This document shows, in pieces, positions 52,601-60,119 of a stretch of 64,000 nucleotides of DNA. Position numbers and translations under genes: made by a program. Location of the stretch: contig NZ_JAGOBJ010000005.1 of the NCBI RefSeq assembly GCF_017983445.1, positions 280,585 through 344,584 on the forward strand, given 5' to 3'. This DNA comes from Halomonas sp. GTDB taxonomy: Bacteria > Pseudomonadota > Gammaproteobacteria > Pseudomonadales > Halomonadaceae. Position 1 is the stretch's first letter, and each line of letters opens with the position of its first letter. Below the pieces are notes generated by a model. That model was given only the letters and a program-made list of their open reading frames with translations, was not told the origin of the DNA and did not search any database.

Positions 52601-55600
52601 TCTAAGCGAATGATCTGGCTCTGGCCATTACCACGGTTCAGCGTCAGCAAATAGAGCTGACCGGTAACCGGGTTCTCGATAATATCCAGCGGGTCAACGT
52701 AACTGATTACGTTGCCGTTGGGGTCGCGCAGCACGTCATCACCAATCACATTGCCGTTAGCATCCAGCGTGATTGAGCGAATGTCGTCACCTCCCGAGTA
52801 CTCGGTGAACAGCACATTACCTTGCAGGTTGCCGCCGAACACACCACTGGTGTACTCCACCGCGCCGTTGGGTGAACGGTTCTCGCCAAGCGAATAAACA
52901 CCAGAGATATCGTAGGTGCCCTCTGGGTTAGTGCCTACCGGATAGCGGTCAACCTGGTTGGGGTCGCTGCCGCCCGTCGGATTACCCCCATTCATGATGT
53001 ACTCATCGCGCAGCGGATTGGGATGACCGTAGTAGCCCCCTTCAACGATCTTGAACAGATAGTCGTCTTGTTTCTCGACGTTGGTGTAACGCTCGTTTTC
53101 AGGCGTCGAGGGATCGTCCGGCACGTTGCCGCCCGCCGCCGATCCGTTTGTCGGCACATAGAGGAAGCCATTGGAGTGCCATACCAGGTCATAAGCGTTC
53201 CGTGCCCCGGTGGCAAAGATCGTCAGCACCGCGTCTTCGGCGTAGGGGTCGTAGAAACTCTGAAGCACGTTACCGTCAGCATCCTGCACCGTGGCGACAC
53301 CACGCTCGTCAAACACCAGGAATTCACCGTTGCCCATGGGGATCGGATCATCCTTGGGATGGCCGTCGGGGTCATCGTAGCGCGTGTTCTGGCCGTTATT
53401 GGGTACCGGTTCGGTGGAGACATCAAAGCCCCCAGGAGGCGCGTCGCGCGTCGGATCGATTTCCATCACGGCGGCGTTCAGCAAACGCTCGGGTCGGTTG
53501 CCCCAGGCGCTATCCGGTTCGCCCATGGCCGAGTTGGAGCCTTGAATCAGATACAGCAGATGCGTCGGCACGTCGGGGTTGGTGGCCGCGTCATAGTCTG
53601 GGTTGGCGCGGAACTCGAGGCTATTGGTCACGTGATCGCCGTTGGAGCGCGGCAGACCGGTAATGTAGGGTTCAGCGACACCCGAGAAGTCACTACCGCC
53701 ATCCAGAGTGATCTTGGTGACGCGACCGCTGAACTCCGGCACGCCGTTATCGCGCCCGTTGAGCGGGATCGGATAGTTGTCGGTGATCCACAGCACGTTC
53801 GAATCGGTGGGATCGACCGTCAAGCCAATAATACCCCGCCGGTCGTTACCGCTTTCAACGCCGGCTTCGAAGAAGTAATCGCTTGGCAACGAAAGTTCTT
53901 GGCGGTTAACCAGCGAGCCGTCGCTGGGGTCGATATCAAAGCGCAGGATCTGCCCACCAATGGTCGCCACGTACATGGTCGAGCCGTCGGAGGTAATCTC
54001 AAGCGACGTGAATCCAAAGGCGTTGTCTGCGGCGCCGTTGAGTTCAACTACATCGTTGAAAGCTACATCGCGGGGAACCACCTCCGGCGCCTCACCGGTC
54101 ACGAAGGTGTTGGTGTACTTCTGGAACTCACGGGTCGGCGCCGAAGCGTCATCGTTGGGGCCACGGTCCTGGAAGCCGTCAATCACCAGGGTATAGCTGG
54201 TGAACGGTTTGAGCATGCCGCTGGGCGAAATCGTCAACGAGTCAAAACCGCCGGTCGTATTGACGTTGAAGGAAACTTCCTCGCCGGTGACCGTTTCAAA
54301 CAGCTTCACAGAGCCGTCGTTAAGGCTCTCAAGCAAGGCGCCGCCACGCCCGTCGACCACCGAAATACCCACGAAAATATCCGAGGTTGGATCAACGCCG
54401 GTAGGGATAGCACCATCTTCAGGGTCAAGATCAACCTCGACCTCGTTTTGCCCGACACCGGCAATGGCCCGCGCGTCGGTAAAGAAGGCGTAGTCCTCAG
54501 GAGCTGCACGGCCATCATTAGGGGTTAGGTCCGGCAGCGACTGAATCTCGATATACTGGATCTCGGTGTTCTCGTTATCCAGCCCCATGGAGTCCAGCGT
54601 CAAGCGGCCGTCGGTAACCTGTACGATACGAGTCACCAGGTCGGAGCGTGCGCCTTCAGTGTCGTCGCCCGGGTTGTTATCCACCGGGAAGTCATCTGGC
54701 CGGAAAGGCGTGAAGGGGTCGTTGAACAGTTCGCCCTCTGCATTGATCACATTGCGGCTGTCGTAAGGGCCTGAGGTATCACCAATCGAAATGGTGACCT
54801 CGTAATAGCCATCTTCAAGCTCGATCTCCCAACCGGCACGCACATAGTTACTTCCAGGCTGGTCAAAATGGGCATAGGTGCCCTGGCGTGGGTCGAGACC
54901 GGCAATATCTCCGGTACGGTCATTGACCGCCACGTTGGTCAGCTCGCTAATATCCAGCGGCGTCGTGCCGGGCTCATCGTCATAGATCGACGCTTCCGTT
55001 ACCCAGCCGTATTGATACGTCTGGCCGTCAATCGTCACCGACTGGGTGCCGAACGCCTTGCCGTTATCGGCAATATAGCCCTCGGGTACCGCGACACCCT
55101 CAGGCTGGAAGTTGATCTTGACCGAGAAACGGTCAATGGGCTCGACCACCGGTGGCGGCTCAAAACCCTCGCGCGTCACGCTGAGGCTATCGATGTTGGG
55201 GCCTGAGTTACCAACGTTCTCCAAACGAATGGTGTTGCTGCCTGCCTCAAGCTCAACCTCTATCGTGGCGTCCGTCCAGTTCTGCCATCCAGCGGCATCA
55301 ACACCGGTCGCGGCAAAGGCAATGCTTCCCTGGGACACACCACCAATCAATATATCCATGGGCCGGTCGGCACCATTTCCGCCTGCGTTGGCATAGCGAA
55401 CCGTCAGAGTGTAAGTACCAGCTTCCTCAACCGCGACGTCGAAGAAGGCCGCATCACCGGCTTCATTACCCATATCGAGATAACCGGTACCGGTATAGCC
55501 ATCCCATAGCCCATCAGGGCCCGCCTCTGCGTTGGTTTCAGGGTTGCTAGCGTCACGAACGACTGTATCAGGGGTCGGCTCATCATCATCGATAGTCAGC

Positions 55601-58600
55601 GCCTCGCCCTGAATCTCGAAGGCAAACGGTGCAGGAGGCGTTTCGCCATCGTTGAAGTCGAATACGATCTGGTCAATGTTGGGGCCATTAGCCACACCAC
55701 CGTTGGCCGCCGTGGGGATCGTCAGCGTTAACGTATTGGCGCCCTCTTCGAGCGTGACCTGTATTTCCTGCTCAAGCCACGCATCCCAAGGGTCGTTGAC
55801 GCCATCGTTAGGTGCATTGGCAAAGGCAACCTGGGGCTGGCCTGCGCCATTAACCGCCAGATCCAATGGCCGAGGCGCGGTTCCACCGTTGGCATAGCGG
55901 ATGGTGGCGGTGTAGGTGCCAGCGGAAGGCGCATCAATGTTAAATGTGACCTGGTCGCCCGCATCGGTGCCGAAATCCATATAGGCACCGCCTACCGCAC
56001 CTTCCCGATAGTTACCGAAATCATCAGGATTGTTCGCATCCACCGCACGTGTCACGGCCCCCTGGGCGGTGCCACCCACGTCGGTCACGATCGCGTCCTC
56101 CCCTTGCAGAGTAAACGACTCGATCACGTCGTTGGTGTCGTCTTCACTTACGCTGCCGGTAGCCGTGGCCGCAGCGCTATCGATCACAAAGCCTTCACCC
56201 GTGGCGCCGGTAAGCGTCACTGCGACCGTTTCAGTGCCGTTGTCCTCGTCATCGTTGGCCACATCGACCGCTAGCGTCGCGACACCATCGGTAAAAGTAA
56301 CCGTGCGAGTTTCGGTAACGCCGTCAATGTCGAGCGCAAGTTCTACATCGCCGCTGAAAGCATCCGAGGCACTCAAAGCGAAGTTCAGCGTGGTGACACC
56401 CGTGTCACCATTTTCAACCATCGAGTCGGCATCGGTAATTCCTAGCAGAATGGTGGGCTCAGGATCGACGCTGCCAGTAGGCACAAACTCGAAGTAGTCG
56501 ATACGCGCGTACTCAAGCGCGGTCGAATTGGCGCTGAGTGAAAGTGTGGCGCCATCACCTACGGTCACATCCGTGAAGGTGACGGTACGGAAGTTTTGGA
56601 TCTGAGTACCGTTACCGCTTTCGGCGTCGTCATCGAATACCCAGCTGCCGCTGAAGCTTTCGCCTTCGGCGTTGCCGATGCTCAGCTGGGCGGTACTTTC
56701 ACCATCATTTTCGTCGATATAGCCGACGATCACGGTGTAGGTGCCCGCGGGCACCTTGCCATCCAGCGAATAGCTTGCGGTGCCTTCACGGCTGCCGGGC
56801 ATGCGAATCGCCTGACCACCGTCGGCGGCTGCAATATTCTCAACGGTGAAGGTGGTTGCGCTGTCAAAATCTTCCGCCTGCAGGCGGATGGGTTCGCCAG
56901 GTGTCGCACCACCATCGTCTTCACTGATGCTACCGGTAGCCGTCGCCGCGGTGCTATCGATCGCGAAGCCCTCGCCCGTAACGCCGGTCAGGGTCACTTC
57001 GATCGTGTCGGTACCGTTGTTCTCGTCATCGTTGGCTACATCGACGGCTAATGTGGCGACACCGTCGGTAAAGGTGACCGTACGGGTCTCGGCGGCGCCA
57101 TCAATGTCGAGGGCCAGTTCCACATCGCCACTGAAAGCATCCGAGGCACTCAAGGCGAAGTTCAGCGTGGTGACACCCGTGTCACCATTTTCAACTATCG
57201 GATCGGCATCGGAGATGCTTAACAGAATATTAGGGTCAGGGTCGACGCTGCCGGTAAGCACAAACTCGAAGTAGTCGATACGCGCGTACTCAAGCGCGGT
57301 CGAATTGGCGCTCAGTGACAAAGTGGCGCCCTCGCCTACGGTTACGTTGGTAAAGCTGACGGTGCGGAAGTTTTGGATCTGAGTGCCGTTACCGCTATTG
57401 GCGTCATCATCGAATACCCAGCTGCCGCTGAAGCTTTCACCTTCTGCGTTGCCGATGCTCAACTGGGCGGTGCTTTCGCCGTCATTTTCGTCAATATAGC
57501 CGACGATAATGGTATAGGTGCCCGCGGGCACCTTGCCATCCAGCGAGTAGCTCGCGGTGCCTTCGCGGTTCCCAGGCATGCGAATCGCCTGACCACCGTC
57601 GGCGGCGGCAATATTCTCAACGGTGAAGGTGGTTGCGCCATCGAAATCTTCTGCCTGTAAGCGGATTGGGTCGGCGGGAACGACAAGTTCTTCATCATCT
57701 TCGCTGACGCTGCCGGTAGCCGTGGCTGCAGCGCTGTCGATAGCGAAGCCATCACCCGTGGCGCCGGTAAGCGTGACGGCGACCGTCTCTGTGCCATTGT
57801 CTTCAGCATCGTTGGCGACATCGACCGTGAGCGTCGCGACGCCGTCGGTAAAGGTAACCGTGCGGGTTTCGGCGACGCCGTCAATGTCGAGCGCAAGTTC
57901 TACATCGCCGCTGAAATCATCCGATGCGCTTAAGGCGAAGTTCAGCGTGGTCACGCCTTCGTCACCGCTCTCTATAATTGGATCGGCATCCGCGACACTT
58001 AGCAGAACGGTAGCGGCTGGCGGCGCCGCTTCCAGTAACGCTACCTCGATCTTATCGATATTGGGGCCATTGGTACCGCCGCCCAGGCGCAGGGTGTTGC
58101 TGCCTGCGTCAAGCGTGATCTCAATGGTTTCGGTGGACCAGCCTTCCCATTCGGTCTGGCGGGTCGGATTGCCGCTAGTGGGTGCTGCAGGCTGGTTGGC
58201 CGTAGGTACATCGCTAACGTCATCCGGGTAGTAACCGGGCTCCGCCGTTGCGGCAAAGTTAAACGTACCTAATGGTGTGGTCGTATCACTGTCGACCAAG
58301 GAAAGATCCAATGGGCGCCCAGAGCTGCTTGCATAGGTCACCGTCACGCTGTAAGTACCGGCGGTCGCGACCTCCAGCGAGAACTCACCATATGCATTAG
58401 CATTGTTTAACGCCCAATCGAGATAGCTTGCGCCCTCGGCGCCTACCCGGAAGGTCTCGCTACCGTTCGTAAAATCGGCAATGTTGTCAACGGTCACTAC
58501 CCGATTGGTTGCGCTATTGTCGTTATCAACCGTTGGAGAAAGCACCAGGTCTTCTCCCTGAATCACATAGACGTCAGGATTTGGCGCGCGCACTTCCAGA

Positions 58601-59487
58601 TAGTCGACGTTGGGTCCGCTGGCGCCGTTTGACGTAAAGGTGACGGTGTTCTCACCGGCCTCAAGCTGCACACGAATGGTACGCTCGCCAAATTCGCTGA
58701 AATCAGTGGGAGTAGCATTCAGCGTGGTGCTGGGAAGATCGAACATACGATCCACCAGCTCGCCGTTAACGTCCAGGCGCAGGGGGCGGTTTCGATCAGA
58801 GCCGTCATCATTCTGACTAAGCGCATAGCCCAGCCCTAACTCGTACTCTCCCGCTTCAGCAACGCTGAATGTGAACGTCAGCGTTTCGCCGCCGTTGATA
58901 CCATCGCCATAGTCTACATAAGCCTGACCATCGGCATTGACGGCATTGGGCTGCAGAACGGGGTCGCTAACCACGTTAATGCCAGGGCCCGAAATAACCC
59001 CCCAGGCGCCATCACTCGCATCGGCATCCTCGGCCTGTATGCGCAGTGGAGAGAAGGAGTCGGGCGTTACGGCCAAAGCGGCCATCGGGCTTTCATCCAC
59101 CTGTAATAACACTGTTTCAGCGGCTGGTTGCTCAATGGGGTCACTCTCTGCCGCCACAACAAGCTGAATGTCCATATCCGAGCCGGGTAATACCTGACCA
59201 GACGCATCCAGCGCTTCAAGGCGAAGCCTTAACATTCCCAAGGCAGGCGTGGGTAAATCATCAAAAACAAATGGATGCTCAAAGCTCTCAAATGTTGAGA
59301 TCTCGTTGCGGCCATCTTCCCAGACCATCCTTAGTGAATGGATAGACGACTCCCAAGCAGAGGCATATGGCGTCACGTGTAGTTGGTTGTCATGGAAGGC
59401 ATCCGTGCCAAAGCGATCTCCTTCATTAATACTAATGAAACCCTGCAGAGTGTTCGCTTGGCCGGCAAAAAATGACATTGAATACAT
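46681..59487 (-). CDS. Giant (4,268-aa) multi-domain type I-secreted carbohydrate-binding protein
   Basis: This uninterrupted gene makes a very acidic protein with no Sec signal. Approximate domains: N-terminal cap 1-145; two CBM-like sandwiches 146-485; three Calx-beta plus CBM pairs 490-1283 (Calx-beta strand LNFALSASDAFSGDVELALD); CBM 1290-1446; malectin-like 1452-1653; Ig-like 1656-1800; glucose/sorbosone dehydrogenase-like propeller 1820-2303; two CBMs 2315-2630; two anchor modules ending in YDYNDN 2756-3423; Ca-binding DADGNGRVDLYDDDNNDG near 3430; two CBM6, one Ig, two CBM6 3460-4213; acidic tail. GPNID at CBM ends recurs. The divergent ABC transporter and fusion protein point to type I secretion, but RTX repeats are not seen. 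Probably an exopolysaccharide-binding surface or matrix protein. Confidence 0.9.
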   Translation of the reverse strand: MYSMSFFAGQANTLQGFISINEGDRFGTDAFHDNQLHVTPYASAWESSIHSLRMVWEDGRNEISTFESFEHPFVFDDLPTPALGMLRLRLEALDASGQVLPGSDMDIQLVVAAESDPIEQPAAETVLLQVDESPMAALAVTPDSFSPLRIQAEDADASDGAWGVISGPGINVVSDPVLQPNAVNADGQAYVDYGDGINGGETLTFTFSVAEAGEYELGLGYALSQNDDGSDRNRPLRLDVNGELVDRMFDLPSTTLNATPTDFSEFGERTIRVQLEAGENTVTFTSNGASGPNVDYLEVRAPNPDVYVIQGEDLVLSPTVDNDNSATNRVVTVDNIADFTNGSETFRVGAEGASYLDWALNNANAYGEFSLEVATAGTYSVTVTYASSSGRPLDLSLVDSDTTTPLGTFNFAATAEPGYYPDDVSDVPTANQPAAPTSGNPTRQTEWEGWSTETIEITLDAGSNTLRLGGGTNGPNIDKIEVALLEAAPPAATVLLSVADADPIIESGDEGVTTLNFALSASDDFSGDVELALDIDGVAETRTVTFTDGVATLTVDVANDAEDNGTETVAVTLTGATGDGFAIDSAAATATGSVSEDDEELVVPADPIRLQAEDFDGATTFTVENIAAADGGQAIRMPGNREGTASYSLDGKVPAGTYTIIVGYIDENDGESTAQLSIGNAEGESFSGSWVFDDDANSGNGTQIQNFRTVSFTNVTVGEGATLSLSANSTALEYARIDYFEFVLTGSVDPDPNILLSISDADPIVENGDTGVTTLNFALSASDAFSGDVELALDIDGAAETRTVTFTDGVATLAVDVANDDENNGTDTIEVTLTGVTGEGFAIDSTAATATGSISEDDGGATPGEPIRLQAEDFDSATTFTVENIAAADGGQAIRMPGSREGTASYSLDGKVPAGTYTVIVGYIDENDGESTAQLSIGNAEGESFSGSWVFDDDAESGNGTQIQNFRTVTFTDVTVGDGATLSLSANSTALEYARIDYFEFVPTGSVDPEPTILLGITDADSMVENGDTGVTTLNFALSASDAFSGDVELALDIDGVTETRTVTFTDGVATLAVDVANDDEDNGTETVAVTLTGATGEGFVIDSAAATATGSVSEDDTNDVIESFTLQGEDAIVTDVGGTAQGAVTRAVDANNPDDFGNYREGAVGGAYMDFGTDAGDQVTFNIDAPSAGTYTATIRYANGGTAPRPLDLAVNGAGQPQVAFANAPNDGVNDPWDAWLEQEIQVTLEEGANTLTLTIPTAANGGVANGPNIDQIVFDFNDGETPPAPFAFEIQGEALTIDDDEPTPDTVVRDASNPETNAEAGPDGLWDGYTGTGYLDMGNEAGDAAFFDVAVEEAGTYTLTVRYANAGGNGADRPMDILIGGVSQGSIAFAATGVDAAGWQNWTDATIEVELEAGSNTIRLENVGNSGPNIDSLSVTREGFEPPPVVEPIDRFSVKINFQPEGVAVPEGYIADNGKAFGTQSVTIDGQTYQYGWVTEASIYDDEPGTTPLDISELTNVAVNDRTGDIAGLDPRQGTYAHFDQPGSNYVRAGWEIELEDGYYEVTISIGDTSGPYDSRNVINAEGELFNDPFTPFRPDDFPVDNNPGDDTEGARSDLVTRIVQVTDGRLTLDSMGLDNENTEIQYIEIQSLPDLTPNDGRAAPEDYAFFTDARAIAGVGQNEVEVDLDPEDGAIPTGVDPTSDIFVGISVVDGRGGALLESLNDGSVKLFETVTGEEVSFNVNTTGGFDSLTISPSGMLKPFTSYTLVIDGFQDRGPNDDASAPTREFQKYTNTFVTGEAPEVVPRDVAFNDVVELNGAADNAFGFTSLEITSDGSTMYVATIGGQILRFDIDPSDGSLVNRQELSLPSDYFFEAGVESGNDRRGIIGLTVDPTDSNVLWITDNYPIPLNGRDNGVPEFSGRVTKITLDGGSDFSGVAEPYITGLPRSNGDHVTNSLEFRANPDYDAATNPDVPTHLLYLIQGSNSAMGEPDSAWGNRPERLLNAAVMEIDPTRDAPPGGFDVSTEPVPNNGQNTRYDDPDGHPKDDPIPMGNGEFLVFDERGVATVQDADGNVLQSFYDPYAEDAVLTIFATGARNAYDLVWHSNGFLYVPTNGSAAGGNVPDDPSTPENERYTNVEKQDDYLFKIVEGGYYGHPNPLRDEYIMNGGNPTGGSDPNQVDRYPVGTNPEGTYDISGVYSLGENRSPNGAVEYTSGVFGGNLQGNVLFTEYSGGDDIRSITLDANGNVIGDDVLRDPNGNVISYVDPLDIIENPVTGQLYLLTLNRGNGQSQIIRLDPAPGGVVDPVDPEPGDLESLLIIQAEDKTPDDGTAVTIATGAGAQIQIRDVDNRETTEGLPNGLRPGSFGVDGNTNDNDGVLGGYADFGSTNVDFLTFTFDLSAAQAGESVLRLRYANGGDANRPLEVFVNNVSVGVFDFSPPPGLTGDAAWAEWLTEDVAATLVSGQNTVRLQATANTGPNIDQLEILRGEPDTTPDVTQYEAEGATLDGAVVVLASNDDRNASGDGFVDFDGTGDQTITWTIDVSEAGSYDIGFRYALGAAKADRPLGLTINGVDLGQLNFEGQSNAAEDNWFFQNALVTLQAGSNTITLTAPNAVGPNIDLLKVPNAPTDNFVPVYADVSDGSRIELESGDSARTINELTADFYFTVDADGLYRLDLAANAGGDDGQGLTLTLNGQAVKVLAYPGVGEAGEEGAYVELKAGVEYNLRAVSTADGADDLDYLDVTPVAGNDNADIAVQSGDAAYFSDRLHFSYLENNSASNTNRDFKESATVTISNTGSDVLQILDADIEGPFVLEDPSVFEGLTLAAGQSLEVTVLFDRASYTAPTNDAGDGVFEGRIRLVTNDADSPVAEIHMAGFWQARDEGGWEPNVNEVWEVFGFGNRIDGLTTVGGGENSVLNDFDLYRPVNDDEVMSRYWALADGAGEAKITQLAAYHGDGGATLGIHNPGNKNQDIIFSNHAGDNNQSLLPVKSDGQFSTASFSLADIPGSWAGQGVFGIEVANLSTDPSLNPQGGGTPPADAEGIERGYTVRMFRALDANGNVIPNTYLGIMDYTGINYDYNDNMFLIEGVTPVTGGELTVINNDGVPSNDRLVMSRIENPANAAQVVHDEVTITLRNDGFEALDINGIEVSDTTLFELTQAFSAVTLEPGEAIDVTVRFIANDPNDASLYEASLIITSSDADEGEKVIQLAGLAQNQSESGQEPLVQEIINAFGYTTNVAEGQMNKGGLVEANGDEILAPYFQRAEGSSPIKITQLAAYHTQGDVARLFIHDVDSRNRDEILAHDEADGQTLLPRTLNNGNQLTTTTLDRDAPFGFFAEISGRQGYISWSDPDANLYEDTVDAIGNPGTNLNWDANDGHLIRVYIAKDAAGNVIPDTYIVIQDYAGVNYDYNDNIFLVENVTPYDPAGAEDADGNGRVDLYDDDNNDGIPNFLDNPEPTGQTAFNASETAWVVGSEGLALQAKLYDNGGQGVAYNDTTPGHQGASFRSDEAVDISIGTEALGYIADGEWVEYTLNVETAGTYTLSFSTSATSGGKTITAAFEQDGGFYTPAQVQNLPNTGSFTSFQTVGPLTFELEEGEQVLRLTFNGGQLDLASFNLDFVAPADDGQSAYNDTQTAWEVGADGLTLEARFYDNGGQGVAYNDSDAAHQGSSFRSDEGVDISTPSQAIGFIENGEWVEYTINVAEDGVYDLGFLTSMASTNSAARSITASFAKGDMPYVTASPVGVSPTGSWTTFTPTATTQVALEAGEQVLRLTFNGGSMDLASFNLAPVDQTPANQAPVVEAGIDDVALVEGEAISFSLPADAFIDADGDSLTYTASGLPSGISMSSDGVFSGTATAAGSFDIIVTASDGQASVQTGFTLAVDEAPVDDGQRAFTPNGEAWLVGGNFSLKAANYDEGGQGVAYNDADDYQIGTEMRPGDGVDIVGNGDAIGWVDEGEWVEYTLNIQQAGVYDLSFLSALGDAGGSQRSITATFTQGDGMSYASSGPVVVSPTGGWGNFQPTDASQVALEAGEQVLRLTFNGGSMDLASFTLSRDGQQAFNAEGTPWLVDANEGLTLDAVNYDEGGQGVAYNDADAYQIGTEVRPGDGVDIVGEGEAVGWVDEGEWLEYTINVEQAGSHTLSFVTSSPDDGRTITAAVEQNGGFYAQASGSVPNSGDWGVYVDGPSLTLDLEEGVQVLRITFNGGSMDLASFQITRDAGTEAASASSVGLMMAMASEANDASYLDEEVAALSDDVSISGVQEDAQGALM
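56400..57970 (-). repeat. Near-identical 777/780-bp in-frame tandem repeats
   Basis: Anchor points recur with an offset of 777 bases (56465 and 57242; 56405 and 57182), and the next Calx-beta motif follows at 780 (57962). Each unit encodes a Calx-beta plus one CBM-like domain (259-260 aa). The two complete CBM copies are almost the same in DNA, so recent duplication or gene conversion is likely. Outer limits are approximate. Confidence 0.8.
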
Positions 59488-60119
59488 GGTCTACCCCTTG
59501 GATTTAATTATTTTTATAAGCGCACTCGATATGCGCTTATGAGCACCCATTAACCGTTTCTTTGCTCAGCAATCTTGTGAGGGTAAAGCGCGCGTTTAGT
59601 ATTAGCGGTACTGAGGAAAGAGCTGGCTATTCGAGAGTCTAACCGGGCTTTCTAGAGTGACAAGCTGGGGCGTTTAACATACTTATTTACTAAAAAGGCA
59701 CTTAAAAATAAGCAAATATGATTTTCTGCAGCATTTAAAATCAATGAATTAAGAAAAATAAATAATTAAACCTAACGCCATCAGAATGAAGCATTAAATA
59801 AAAAATAAGCGGTTATAATTACCAAAACAGTCTTATCGGCTCGTAAAAAATATTGCAGGATAAAAAAATAAACCATTAGTATTCAAAACAAATAAAACTA
59901 AAAAATTGGTCACTTGATTTCAAAACAAACCTGATACGCTGACTAACAACTCAATAATAAAAATATTTAAAACCTGACACACAAAATCTCTTGGTAAATT
60001 TAGCCAACAGGCGATGAACGTCTCATGCCAACCCCGCTCATAGATACTCAAGTTTAACCTTGGTGCTGTCGTTAAACGGGGCCGCAAGAGCAATTACAAC
60101 AATGCCCTGGAGCTAGGCC
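59488..60119. other. AT-rich divergent spacer between giant gene and secretion genes
   Basis: These 632 bases contain no credible ORF. The section from about 59690 to 60000 is far richer in A and T than its surroundings. TTCAAAACAAA occurs twice (59882-59892 and 59919-59929). The composition suits a nucleoid-protein-silenced (H-NS/MvaT-like) regulatory region for both transcripts, but no clear promoter boxes are assigned. Confidence 0.5.

Noticed and set aside
53023-54528. A 501-codon plus-strand ORF antisense to the giant gene
   Set aside because: Long antisense frames are expected opposite GC-rich repetitive coding DNA. Its translation is low-complexity with no domain, and it has no convincing ribosome site.
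46681-59487. Giant gene as a classical RTX toxin or LapA-type RTX adhesin
   Set aside because: No RTX nonapeptides, no LapG-type cleavage/retention region recognised, and the module content is sugar-binding rather than pore-forming.
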